Shown: piece by piece, positions 1 through 10,190 of the stretch | Position numbering within the stretch: position 1 is the stretch's first letter | Layout of the letters: each line of letters begins with the position of its first letter | Made by a program: the position numbers and the translations under genes | The notes under the pieces: model-generated | What the model was told of the DNA's origin: nothing | Database searches by the model: none | The model's input: the letters and a program-made list of their open reading frames with translations, nothing else | NCBI GenBank assembly: GCA_037074765.1 | Contig: JBAMDO010000322.1 | Span: 1-40,247, forward strand | Origin: Mansonella perstans | Taxonomy: Eukaryota > Nematoda > Chromadorea > Rhabditida > Onchocercidae | DNA: 40,247 nucleotides | Reading direction: 5' to 3'

Positions 1-90
1 AAACTCTCGATTTCTCATACATTCACGATGATTCTTTAGTTGTAGGTTATGGCTTTCAATTTTTCACTGCCAGAAATACTCGAATTTTTC
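1..90 (+). CDS. GTF2H1: GTF2H1 exon a (partial at the window edge)
   Basis: Reading frame 3 (codons from base 3) gives TLDFSYIHDDSLVVGYGFQF, which aligns with LLDLTALEDKPLDEGYG of human p62. The exon ends at base 90 before a consensus donor GTAAGT and leaves one base of a split codon (phase 1). Another frame is also open over bases 46-315 but has no homology here and has a TAG at 43-45. Confidence 0.75.
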
Positions 91-2252
91 GTAAGTAAGG
101 AGTTTTTAATTTCCAAGTTTTGCAAAAACTTAAGATTTCAGAATAGCATATCATCATCGTCGTCATCATGGCAGCATACTTTATCAAAAAAAGACACCTT
201 GATGAAAAGGTTCAATTATCATTCTGAGCGGGTTCTGCTTACTGTTGCTGAAAATGAAGTACCGACCGTTGCAGATTTGGAAGGACAAGTGAATGACGAA
301 GGCACGAAAGTATGATCTTTTTTTTTGAGAACTAGGAAAATGGCTGTTTAAAAATTGATTTAAATTGTTGAGTTTTAATGAGTCTTGGTCTGGTACAAAT
401 GTATGGCTCTTTTTTTGAGAGAGAGAGAGAGGTAATAGGATGTCAACAGTTGAACTTTGTCGTTTAAGCTATCTACTGTTATTAATTTAAATTGTTTGAT
501 CGGTGTGAATTTACATTTGCTAAACCCTTCAAGCGTACTTCCATATTACTTAGTCATTATCAACTCGACTAGCATAAATTTTTTTGCTCGAAACCTCAAC
601 TTATAAACTTGCTTCTTTTCAGATGGACGTGGAGAAACCGAAATCAGGTGAAGAGGATGAAAATGAAATAATATTGGAAAGTGAGGAATTAAGGTCAGAT
701 AAACATGAGGAAGAGTTAGATTTTATTTCATTCACAATTGGTGGTATTGTCAGACCAACAAAACGTTATACGGATGAACAGGCACAAGCTTATCGAGATA
801 CTGTGCTAAGGGTATGCGAAGCTATGGCAGAGAATGAAGACTGTGGTGATGTAAGTTATTAAAATTATTTTGGAAGAGTTGTTTAGAATTCTTTCATGAC
901 ATTCTGATTTTTTCACATTTATCGAGAGTGCTCATTTAATAGTAACTGGTAATTTTGAAAAACTGTTTCATTTTTGCTGCTCTCATTTGCTGAAAATGAT
1001 TGCAGGATTTAGAGGATGATTCGGATAATGACTGTGAAGATCTCATACGATTTGCCACTGCTGGTACACAAACATCTGAGGACATTACATCAGAATTGAG
1101 TGCAACAGATATGGTTGACTTGCAAGCAATCCATGATTCTGTTGCCGAACTACTGAAACATTTCTGGATGTGTTTTCCACCAACGAACCCTGATATGGAT
1201 GATAAAGTAAACTTATTTTGAATTTTTCAGAGTATTCATCTTCATTGTCAGAAACTGTCCCTTTATCATTATTTAAAAGTGTTTTCAGTTAAAAAGAATG
1301 AATGTAACTTTGCGAAATTTTGAAGAAAATAAAATTGCTTCAGCGGAGGAACGATTTGGCGAAAAAAATGTGAGTGAAATTACTACGATATTAGTGAAAT
1401 TTTGATGATAGGTCACATCACTTATATCTGTTTTCAAATTTTAGTCTTTTAATGAATTCAAGCAGTTGACATAAGGTTTTTGAAGACGGTTGTTTGGCTA
1501 TGTTCAGCGATAAGTTGTACCCCACGAAACTTGTTACAGTAAAAGCATCAACACCTGTAATATTCTGGTAGCATTGATAATGCTTAGAAACCTTCTTGAA
1601 AGATCCATTTTGCCACCATCTGCATCTTTTCCAATTAGCCATTTCGTTTGGAGCCTGGAGGGATATATAGTTTAATGAATTATAATAATTCGTTGTAAAA
1701 TTTTTTGAGTATGTTTTGAGAAGTATACTACTGTTCTGTGAATAATAAAATCTGAGATATCAAACTTTTTTGTTTCAGTAATTGTTCTTTTTTAGTATAG
1801 GATAGTATTTTGCGTTCTTTAGATTAGTACATGAAATATACTAGTGGAGTTAGAAAAAGTTATTAAATTAGTTAGGCCTCAAATTTAACCACATATTATT
1901 TTAGTAAAATTTACAATATTTCATTTCAAATTTGGTAATCGAGTTGGCGCAACCAAAAACTTGTCATAATTCTTGCAAATGCTGTTTTAAAGTGTTTTTG
2001 AAATGCATTTTAAAGTGCTACCATTGAAATTACTGTATTAGTTTCGAATTTTACACTTCATTAGCTACTTCATATGAAACAGTTATACTGAATTATATTT
2101 ATACCCTACGGACTATTAGTAATTGATTGGTTATCTTCATCATAATTTTGTTCATTTTTTATCGATTTTATTTTCAGATGAGACGTTGTCGAAGAATGCT
2201 CAATTTTGCTTATACACGTTATGACGCTTATTTGCAGAAGAAGAAGAAGTAG
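1..2252 (+). CDS. GTF2H1: TFIIH p62 subunit (GTF2H1), C-terminal half, 5' end outside window
   Basis: p62 is a core subunit of TFIIH, the nuclear complex that opens promoters for RNA polymerase II and acts in nucleotide excision repair. The exons match the C-terminal half of the family in order: a LDF...DDSL..GYG segment (human LDLTALED...GYG), LMKRFNYHSERVL (human IIKRFNHHSAMVL), a low-similarity acidic stretch, then ELLKHFWMCFPPTNPDMDDK (human [15 protein letters not shown]) and a terminal basic helix ending in four lysines. Proposed exons: <1-90, 194-309 (or from 142), 623-850, 1006-1206, 1289-1369 and 2178-2252, giving about 262 residues, close to the matching part of the 548-residue human protein. 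Introns mostly end in TTTTCAG. The N-terminal PH and first BSD regions lie upstream of the window. The first splice junction is uncertain; the rest is phase 0 throughout. Confidence 0.9.
194..309 (+). CDS. GTF2H1: GTF2H1 exon b
   Basis: This exon encodes LMKRFNYHSERVL, a clear match to IIKRFNHHSAMVL in p62. It ends before donor GTATGA at 310. The best-looking acceptor is TTTCAG at 136-141, but joining it to exon a gives an immediate TAG. The only AG that keeps the frame is at 192-193, and its pyrimidine tract is poor. Either the weak site is used, or there is an indel or a cryptic micro-exon. Confidence 0.7.
623..850 (+). CDS. GTF2H1: GTF2H1 exon c
   Basis: The exon lies between acceptor CTTTTCAG (615-622) and donor GTAAGT (851), phase 0 at both ends, 76 codons. 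The first half is Glu/Asp-rich and poorly conserved. The second half (FTIGGIVRPTKRYTDEQAQA) sits where human p62 has LKKSDRYYHGPTP. Confidence 0.85.
1006..1206 (+). CDS. GTF2H1: GTF2H1 exon d
   Basis: The exon lies between acceptor TTGCAG and donor GTAAAC, phase 0, 67 codons. It carries the most conserved C-terminal block of p62, LQAIHDSVAELLKHFWMCFP, matching [20 protein letters not shown] in human. Confidence 0.92.
1289..1369 (+). CDS. GTF2H1: GTF2H1 exon e
   Basis: The exon has 27 codons between acceptor GTTTTCAG and donor GTGAGT. LKRMNVTLRNFEENKIASAE follows the human pattern [20 protein letters not shown]. Confidence 0.88.
1418..1642 (-). other. unassigned 74-codon antisense ORF inside the last GTF2H1 intron
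   Basis: This minus-strand ORF from ATG to stop begins MANWKRCRWWQNGSFKKVSK. It is less AT-rich than the intron around it. It holds two clustered Trp and several Cys and Lys. I do not recognise a family. It could be a remnant of a mobile element or retrocopy, a nested gene, or chance. Confidence 0.2.
2178..2252 (+). CDS. GTF2H1: GTF2H1 terminal exon with stop
   Basis: Acceptor ATTTTCAG precedes 24 codons and a TAG stop at 2250-2252. The peptide MRRCRRMLNFAYTRYDAYLQ followed by four lysines matches the human ending ([20 protein letters not shown]). The preceding 808-nt intron is the longest of this gene in the window. Confidence 0.88.
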   Translation: MRRCRRMLNFAYTRYDAYLQKKKK

Positions 2253-2621
2253 GTTTTTTCATTTGAGAAAAATAATTTGATGTGTATCATTTCATTCGCT
2301 TGGATTTTTCTTACCCGAAAGAAGTCATAATTTATATGGAATTATTACCCTGAGATAAAGAAAACTTTATTTCTACTTACCGTCTTTGAATTTGTTTGAT
2401 CTATATGTAATCTCATCATAGTTCTCATATTGTAATATGAGCTTTGTTCTGGTGGAAACAATATTTTTCATACACAAAAAAATTTTTAATTCGATCAAAA
2501 TTATTATGCCTTATTATTGTTTCTGAAACTTATATGATGCATGGTTACTGATAAGATCAAAGTAATTTGATGACATCTGTCAGAGTATCTGAAAGAAGAA
2601 AAAGAGGATACTTAGCCGGCA

Positions 2622-2627
2622 AATAAA
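2622..2627 (+). terminator. candidate polyadenylation signal of GTF2H1
   Basis: AATAAA lies 370 nt after the stop and is the first exact copy I see downstream. AATAAA-like sequence is common in such AT-rich DNA, so this is tentative. Confidence 0.35.
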
Positions 2628-4039
2628 TTTATCTATTTCTAGGATATATCCATTTGACTATATCATATTTTTTCAACTTAATATGTCAATGTATTATTAT
2701 AAAATTACATTTCAAGACGGGTATTTATGCTTATTATTGTTTTATGTCAATTAAAAATTTGATTTTATTATTGGTGAAACGAACAGTAAGAAATATTGAT
2801 GATTTTTTTTTGTAGATTTTGAGCTGTTCCATTTTATGTTTTTACTAAATGAAGATTTAATATAATTTTTGATGATTATTGATGTTATTGGTTACTGATT
2901 GAAAAAGTACTGTAAGATGATTTGAAAGTTAGTGTAGGGAACTGTTATTTAATGGAATTAAATTAATTAAAAATATGTTTTGTTGGATTTGAATTAATTT
3001 TTTCGTCATTTTAAAATATCATTCATTAATTAAGTGAGACTCATAGTGAATAGCAATTTTTATACGAAATTGCATACCGTGATAGCTCAGGGAGAGTTTC
3101 GAAGAGACTTTTAAAGCTTAAACATTGTGAAATGAAATTTAGTCTTAAAACTTGTCTTAATGTAGAATTTAAAGTGCAAGTTGACTTCAGTGCATATTCG
3201 GGAGAAGCTATGTATATCCTAAAAAACGAAATCATCGCAAGCTGGTCAGCTTGAAATTTAAAAATTTAAATTTTGTGTGTGGATTATGATTGTTAGCGAT
3301 GACTAGGCTTAATATTTGTTTTGCATGTTTTCTTTTTTTTTTTTTATTGGCAAACTTACCGTTGTTTTAAGCATATACAATATTTTTTTTTGGAGCTTAT
3401 TGGAATTGTTAATTTGTGTTTATTTTGTTTATTTGATCTCTAAGCGTATGAATTCTGCATCGTTTCTCTTTTTTTTTTGGACCATTTGAGTCATTTTGTT
3501 TTTGTTAAATTTTTGTGCAGTTATTTGCACAATAAAAATTGTCATGACAAAACACCTGTTCTTAGATTGACAGTGTAAATGACAAATTGTTTTTCCAATT
3601 CGAATTATTCGGATCGCTGGAATAATCGAGCAATGACATTTAATAAAATAAATTATGAAAACTATCAACAATCACATACATTAAATTAATTAAATCATTA
3701 TAGAGGGTGACAAGAGAGTGACAAAAAAGAAATTTTATTTCCGGTTATTTACATCTTTCTTGTATTTCGATTATTCACATTTAAAAATTTTTTCACACAC
3801 ATATTGAAATAGCTTCAAGTAATTTGCTTAAATTCTTTTTTATTGTAAATTAAAAAAAAAGCCGAACATGGAAAAGTTCGAAATATATGTTGACATTTAT
3901 GAAGTGACAAAAAAAATAAAGTAGTTTAGAAATGATGAGATATGACAATGCATAGTTATTAAAAATGAAATCGAAATGAAATATCACGCAAATAAAATTA
4001 ACTTCTTCTTTTCCCCATTTTAATTGAATTTGAATAATT

Positions 4040-4235
4040 CAACGAAAATGAGAATTGAGGATAGAGCAATTTACAGTAAAAGAATATAGCAACTTAACAA
4101 AACAACTAATATGTGATTGATTAGTTGCTTAATTAGTGAAAATAAGAATTGAAGATAGATCAAAATCTACAACAAAAGAATAAACCAACTTAACAAAACA
4201 AGTAATGTGTAATCAATTGATTGCTTAATTTAGAT
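4040..4235. repeat. two-copy direct repeat, unit about 95-100 bp
   Basis: The block with GAGAATTGAGGATAGA..CAACTTAACAAAACAACTAA..TGATTGATTAGTTGCTTAATT recurs immediately with scattered differences (AAGAATTGAAGATAGA..CAACTTAACAAAACAAGTAA..TCAATTGATTGCTTAATT). It looks like a local tandem duplication. Confidence 0.65.
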
Positions 4236-5011
4236 TCCGAAAAAAAAAATTTAGATTCCACTCTTTAGTAGAATCATTTTAGCTTTATGTAAATTACAGA
4301 ATAAATGAAAAGACAAAATATGGACCAAAAGTTTTTAACAAGAATTAAATATGGATGGAAAAGAAACAAAAGTATTGAAGGGAATGATATAGAATCTCTT
4401 ATTCAGTTCATTGAAAAAAGAAATTAATTTTTTAATCAATCAATTAATTAAATTGAATAAATTTATTTCGCCAAAAATAATAGCTTTTAAAACTGAGACA
4501 AAAAAAAAACTATTTGAATTATTGATTTTATAAATATTTTTTTCCAAATTTTAAATTTAATATTTCAGCATTTTTTTTTTGCTATTGAAATACTACAATA
4601 TTTTAATTCTTTTTGCTAAATTATTTATTAAAACTAGTCAAGTGTAGAAGATATGAAAATTATCATGAACTATTACAGTATCATTCAAAGATATAAAGAA
4701 ATAATTAACTACTACAATATCATTAAACGACAGAAAGAATTAATTAATGAACGAAAAAAAACGCCAAACAAGCGACATTTAAAACTTCATAATTAAATTA
4801 CAAATTTAAAAATGTAATTTTTCGTTGAAACAAAAATCACACCATTTTTAATTACATTAATTTTCGATGATGATGAAATGTAACGGAAATTTTTCCTTTA
4901 CATTAATTACAAATGTTCAGTTATTATATAAAATTTGTTTAAATTTGCTTTTTTGCCTTATTTTTTCTCCAAAATTTGTCAATAGATTTTTTCTTTTTTT
5001 TAAAAAAATTT

Positions 5012-5173
5012 TCAAATAAGTCCTTCGATATTTGGTGGTTGTAAATAGGGTAAATTTTTAGCCTGCTGATATTCCTCAAATTGTGGTCGATATTCGCCAT
5101 GTTTACGACGTCGTTCTTTTACCTTACGATAGCCAATATAGCTAGCAATAATAATGAGAACAATTAATATGAT
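5012..5173 (-). CDS. Crumbs-like terminal exon: half of the membrane span, cytoplasmic tail, stop
   Basis: Acceptor AAATTTTCAG at 5174-5183 (minus strand), then 53 codons and TGA at 5014-5012. A basic stop-transfer (RKVKERRRKH) follows the span. The tail holds Y-x-P-x3-E-Y, the FERM-binding pattern of Crumbs, and ends in -EGLI, a hydrophobic C-terminal PDZ ligand. The Thr and Ser positions phosphorylated by aPKC in fly Crumbs are replaced by Glu, Arg and Gln. Confidence 0.75.
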   Translation of the reverse strand: MILIVLIIIASYIGYRKVKERRRKHGEYRPQFEEYQQAKNLPYLQPPNIEGLI

Positions 5174-6424
5174 CTGAAAATTTTTGACAATTTTTTTTTT
5201 TTGCAAGAATTTGATAAAAATTCGATATAATTTTGGTCATTGTTTCATTTGTTATCAATCTATATAGGAAAAAAAACAATAAAATTTTTTTTCAAATGTC
5301 AAAAATTGAATTGTTCATGTTTCCGATTAATACAGTATGCAACAACTTCAGCTTAAATATTTGTCTAATTTTCTCAAAAAGTTTCGCATTTCAGTAGCCT
5401 TGTTAGATTTAATAATACTTCAAATTACTTGAACTTCTCACTGATCACTGTAAACAGATTTTACTTCAGCTATCGTATTTTGTAATAGTATAACTTCAGT
5501 TCTCATATTACATCACTATAAAGATTTATTATTGGGAATTTTTGTAAGCTAACTAAAAATCAAATTTTGACGGAAACGAAATGGATCATGCTGTGATTGA
5601 AATTAAACTATTGTATTGCAAATAATTTAAAGAAAAAAACTTGGTGAAATCGAACTCAGACATAAAACAAGCCACCTAAGATTTTAGCCAGCTTAACGAA
5701 AATTTCAATAGCAAAAATCTGCTTGAAGTGATATCCAGTAATGACAAAAAAATGATATCAGTAATGATAAATTTCACCGTACTTTCACATCGTATTTCGT
5801 AATACCGTAATCCATCTCATTACCGTATCACTATTGAAAGAAATTAATTAATTTATATATTACAAATCAAATTTAATATTCATGCAACAGTGACGACTAT
5901 TTTAAATGTCTACCACGAAATATTTTCATGTTCTCTTCCATCATCCTGCTCAGTAATATTATATTTTTTGTTTCATTATTTAATTCGAAATAATAATGAA
6001 GTATAGCAATATTGATTGAATTATAAATATGTGAAAATATCAAAACTTGCTCAAGCTACCACTCAAAAAAAAACCATTTCTTCAATTTCAAAATAAATGA
6101 TATTTCATCAAAATGAAAAAAAAACACCTACCAAACAAATAATTACAATGATAAATGTTAGTGTATTACTCCCTTCTTCAACCGATTCTTCAGTCGTGCT
6201 TCTTGGGGTAAATACTGTTGTTGTGCTTGTTGTTGTTGTTGTTGTTGCTGTTGTGATTTTATTTACTTCAGACATTCCCAAAATAGCAAAATTATCACTT
6301 GTAAAAATTGATCGTAACAGGTAGCACAATAACAGTAATAATTTGCAACAATATCGTTACTGTTGCAAATTGTACAGCATTCGAAGAGCAATATGATGCT
6401 GTCGAAAAAATTCCGGAACACTTG
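5012..6424 (-). CDS. Crumbs-type transmembrane protein, C-terminal part (5' end not found)
   Basis: Crumbs proteins are apical polarity membrane proteins whose short tail binds FERM proteins and the PDZ protein Pals1/Stardust. Three minus-strand exons are proposed: 6361-6424, 6132-6297 and 5012-5173. They encode a Thr-rich stalk, a hydrophobic span of about 26 residues split by an intron (TLTFIIVIICL joined to IILIVLIIIASYIGY), and a 38-residue tail. Drosophila Crumbs has 37. The tail aligns as GEYRPQFEEY with GTYSPSAQEY and ends PPNIEGLI where Crumbs ends PPPEERLI. No EGF or LamG exon was seen upstream, so it may resemble the short CRB3 form; no signal-peptide exon was identified. The last two exons are well supported. 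The 6361-6424 exon rests on weak splice sites. Confidence 0.68.
6132..6297 (-). CDS. Crumbs-like exon: Thr-rich stalk and first half of the membrane span
   Basis: The exon encodes a Thr-rich stalk made largely by an ACA/ACT triplet run (the TTG/TGT array of the plus strand), an acidic stretch (STTEESVEEGSN) and the start of the span. It ends before donor GTAGGT in phase 0, matching the next exon. Its 5' boundary (ACAAG/T at 6298) is weak. Confidence 0.6.
6361..6424 (-). CDS. possible upstream Crumbs-like exon
   Basis: Acceptor TTTAATTTCAG is good. The 64-nt exon (SVPEFFRQHHIALRMLYNLQ) leaves phase 2, which fits the next exon across a 63-nt intron. The donor GTAACG and next acceptor are weak, and no homology is seen. 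The plus strand of the same bases is also open, so the assignment is tentative. Confidence 0.3.
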
Positions 6425-6610
6425 CTGAAATTAAATTTTTTTTTTGATTTTGTAAATTTGAAAGATTGAAATATTTTTATATAAACACAAGCTATTAAAA
6501 GCAATTTTGGGCTTTTTATTAAAACGATTCTTCAATAATGTTTTTAATTATTATCCTTCGACAATATTATTAATTATTATTCTAATGTTACTCATTATTA
6601 TTCATTTCAG

Positions 6611-6687
6611 GTAATTCTTCGACCCGGTTTGATTCGTATAATGATCCGGTTCGCATAAATGCAAATGTAACAGTAGTAACAATTTAA
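6611..6687 (+). other. possible plus-strand terminal exon, gene unknown
   Basis: TTCATTTCAG at 6601-6610 is followed by 24 open codons ending in ATT TAA, with peptide NSSTRFDSYNDPVRINANVT. The stretch is clearly less AT-rich than its flanks. No upstream partner exon in matching phase was found. The opposite strand is also open but has no acceptor. Confidence 0.25.
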
Positions 6688-6979
6688 AAAAAAAAAAAGG
6701 TTGAATTGGGATTTTTTGAACAAAACACACAATAAAGAATAACTTAGCTTCATTCGTTAAATAAGTACAGCGGATAATTTCCGGAATATTTTGATAATAA
6801 GATGATACTGTATATTTGGAGAAAAAAAATAAAAATAAAACATAACAAAATGGAGGAAAAAAAAAACGAAACGCATAGAATGATCATTCAAAGCGATTAA
6901 TTTTCCTGAATAAAAATTACTATTCAGGGAGTTCACTCATACTTTACTGCCATGACTTATCAAAATAAACAAAGAGCTT

Positions 6980-7078
6980 TAGATGGTACTGTAAAGATAA
7001 TACTGTATAGTGATACTATGAAGCTGATGCTGCAGTGATAATGAAAAGTTGATACTGTATGGTGGAACTGTAAAGTTA
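6980..7078. repeat. degenerate short tandem repeat (GATACTGTA family)
   Basis: Units around GGTACTGTAAAGATAATAC, TATAGTGATACTATGAAG and GATACTGTATGGTGGAAC recur every 20-40 bp with drift. No coding potential. Confidence 0.5.
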
Positions 7079-8206
7079 AATTCAGATAAAAAATAACCCT
7101 ATTCTGTGCATGAATTTTTGAAATGAACTTTTTGCTTTACTTAATGTAAATAAAAGGATAGCAAAGCGCGAATGAAACATTTTTAAATTTTACCAGATTT
7201 ACCAATGATTTCAGTGAATTATTTTATGTTGATAAATTGAATTGTAATATCTCCCAGTGATTTTTAAAATTTAAGAAAAATGTTAGTACAATCTACAATA
7301 AATTAAATTTCAATGCTGAAAATTTGAAAGGTATTTTTTTTTTAAATAAAATCTTTAAAGAATTAATAGCTATTTCCTATCATTTCATTTTTTTTTTAAC
7401 AATTTGCACAGTTTTTATAAAACAGTTAAATATTGAATCTTTCTCATCAGTTAAGGTTTATTTTTAATTTCAAAAATGTGATTGTTGTTATGATCGACTT
7501 GGATTTCAAATTTTCATTTTTGTATTTTCCTGAAAATTATTCCCGTTCGTAAAAATCCTAATGCTCTCGTTGAGAAATCATTTTGATTTCACTGGACGGT
7601 TACATTGTATGAATTTCATTGATTTTAAGACAAAGCACATTTTCAGATCTCTTCTGCAATCATTCTTATGGTAGCATAGAAAGTTTAATTAATCATCTAA
7701 ATTGCCAATTATTCTGCTTGAGCAATTTTGTCTTTTTAATTTGAATAAATTTATGGTCCATCCTTAAAAAATGATAAAATTGCACAAGCACAAAAATCAT
7801 TTTTTTTTTGGACGAAATAATTTTTAAACGAATTCAAAATTAACGCAATAATTGAAAAGGTAAAAAAAGTTTTGCTAATCAAAAAAAAAAACGGAAAAAT
7901 TAAAAATGAAAAAATAAAACGAAAAATGTGAAATAAATGAAAACACATTTGAATTTTTAAAAAAATATTTATGATAAATTTTATTTGAACGAAAATTTGA
8001 AATTTTTTTTTTGCCATTTACAAAAATATTAAAAAACAAGAAAAAAATAATTAAAAAACTTTTTTTTTTAATAAGACGAAAAAAAAACTGGCTAAAGCTC
8101 AAATTAATTCTTTAATCCAACAATAAAATTAATTAATTTTTTGTTGAGTCATTCAGTGAATTTCATTTTAGCATTATTACTGCAGGGAGAAAAAAAATCA
8201 TATAAG

Positions 8207-8640
8207 TGTTTACTTTAAACATTTTACAAATATCTAGCAATATCTATCAACAGTATCATTTACTTTGAACACTTCTGGAATGTTTATCAATAGTAATATC
8301 ATTTACTTTGAATACCTATCTAGCAATAGTGTTATTTACTTTGAACACTTCTCGAATACTTAGCAATAGTAGCATCATTTACATTGAACACTTCTCAAAT
8401 ACCTATCACAATAGTAGTATTATTTACTTTGAACACTTCTCGAATACCTATCACAGTAGTAGTACGATTTACTATACCTATCACAGGAGTAATGTGATTT
8501 ATACCCATCACAAGTAATAGTATGATTTACTTTGAACACTTCTCGAATACCTATCACAGTAGCAGTCTGATTTATACCTATCACAAGTAGTATGATTTAC
8601 ATTGAACATCTCTTGAAACCTATCACGAGTATCATTTCTT
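8207..8640. repeat. minisatellite, unit about 45 bp, roughly ten imperfect copies
   Basis: The unit begins ATTTACTTTGAACACTTCTC and continues GAATACCTATCACAGTAGTAG. Full units alternate with shortened ones of about 25-30 bp that lack the GAACACTTCTC part, as at 8469-8520 and 8570-8597. Confidence 0.85.
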
Positions 8641-9517
8641 TCGCACTTATCATTATCATTTCAAACAAACCAAGCCCTTATCATGCTGAGCAGTAAATTG
8701 AAAACTTTGCTCTTTTCCAATGAACTAAATGATTTCATCAATTTTACACCAACAGTTTACTGCCAATGATTCATACAAAAGAACTGAATCATTTTTGCAA
8801 AAAATATAACAATAAAAAAAATAATGCGACAGATTTGTGTCATCATTTTACATTCATTTTTCTTTCTTTGTCACATATCATTTTACAATTTTAATGTCAC
8901 AATTTGTCATAATTGTCATAATTTGTCATAATTGCATAGTTTGAAATAATTTAATGAGCATTACCAATTTCTTTTGAGCAATACCAATGAAATAAGAAAG
9001 ATAAATGTATGTGAAAAGATTTATACTAATTAAAAAAAAAAAAAAAACATACTTAACGATTAAATGAATCAAACAATTTCGGATAATCTTTATTAAGCTC
9101 CTTTTTGTATCATCAATAAAAGTTATTATGTTGACAAAAAAACAAAGCAAACATCGATCTATTTTTAACCGTTAAAACTTATTGTTTAATTTCATTGCAA
9201 AATTTCATCAAATATTCATATACATTGAGTTTTAATGATTAATTAAAGTTTTATTGCTAAAAGCTTAAGCAACAAAACTTATCATTTAATCTTAACATAT
9301 ATTAAGCAATGTCAATGATTTAGAATAGAGAGTCTTATAATCTTAATAATTGCTAGGCAATGTTAATGATTTAAAAGAGGGAGTATTAGTTGCTAAGCAC
9401 TAAATCATTTAGGAATGTTTTAGTTATAAGCTTGGGATTTTTAAAATGATTAGTGCTTTTTTTTTGATTATACTTCAAAATTATCATAATTACATGCAAA
9501 AATCATCATCCTCTTTT

Positions 9518-9652
9518 CAGTAATCTTAAAACTAATTGTCATCTTAAGATAAGTAATCTTATGAATATTGGAATCTACAGGCAATACAACGTATTAATCT
9601 TATTAATTATAAGGTAAGTAATCTTAAGAATGTAGATTCCAGTAATCTTAAA
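9518..9652. repeat. repeat cluster with an 11-bp inverted repeat
   Basis: AGTAATCTTA recurs at least four times. TGGAATCTACA (9569-9579) and its exact reverse complement TGTAGATTCCA (9631-9641) flank a 51-nt loop. It could be a remnant of a small inverted-repeat element. Confidence 0.5.
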
Positions 9653-10066
9653 GCGAATATAATAATATTTAAAATTAATTAGCAATTAATCAATTAGTAT
9701 TTTAATGCGACATAGATTTGCCTCAATCATTTTAATAGAAACTTTTTAATTGATAACATAAACATTCATCTATTTAATCTAATTTTATGCTTATTATTCA
9801 TAACACGCGTAATTGTCTCAATTCTATTTTATGCAATATTATATAGTATTAAGCAAAAATACAAGAAATGAAATAATTCTTTTTAAAATTAAAAAAGAAA
9901 TAAAAAAGAAAATAAATATTTAAATGATTTGTTTAAATGAAGCAAAAAAATTAATGGAAAGAAATGCGACATTTGCGCTGCACGTACAACCATATTTTAT
10001 TTGTCATTCATTGATTACGGCGAATAAACATAATATTGCTATGAATAGATGACAGAAGTGTGTGTC

Positions 10067-10070
<4 letters not shown>

Positions 10071-10110
<40 letters not shown>

Positions 10111-10113
10111 TGT

Positions 10114-10172
<59 letters not shown>

Positions 10173-10190
10173 GTGTATGCGTGTATATAT
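10071..10190. repeat. (GT)n microsatellite
   Basis: About 120 bp of nearly pure GT with GGTG interruptions and an ATGTGTAT-containing 3' edge. It creates false Cys/Val and His/Thr ORFs on both strands. Confidence 0.97.

Larger units (their letters stand above)
2253..5011. other. convergent intergenic region
   Basis: These are the facing 3' ends of GTF2H1 (plus) and the Crumbs-like gene (minus). The region is very AT-rich with long A and T runs. Apart from the GTF2H1 3' UTR and a near-duplicate at 4040-4235, I see no exon with splice signals and homology. The 64- and 80-codon ORFs near 3041-3671 look random. Confidence 0.6.

Noticed and set aside
6097..6324. Plus-strand Val-rich ORF with an apparent membrane segment
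   Set aside because: It is the antisense of the Thr triplet run in the Crumbs-like stalk exon, with no acceptor or homology of its own.
6611..6687. Minus-strand reading of this patch (MRTGSLYESNRVEELPEMNN) as a Crumbs-like 5' exon
   Set aside because: No acceptor upstream, and its only donor leaves a phase that does not fit the next exon.
7751..8102. Overlapping minus-strand Phe/Ile-rich ORFs that resemble membrane proteins
   Set aside because: Translations of poly-A/T-rich DNA; no start context, splice sites or homology.
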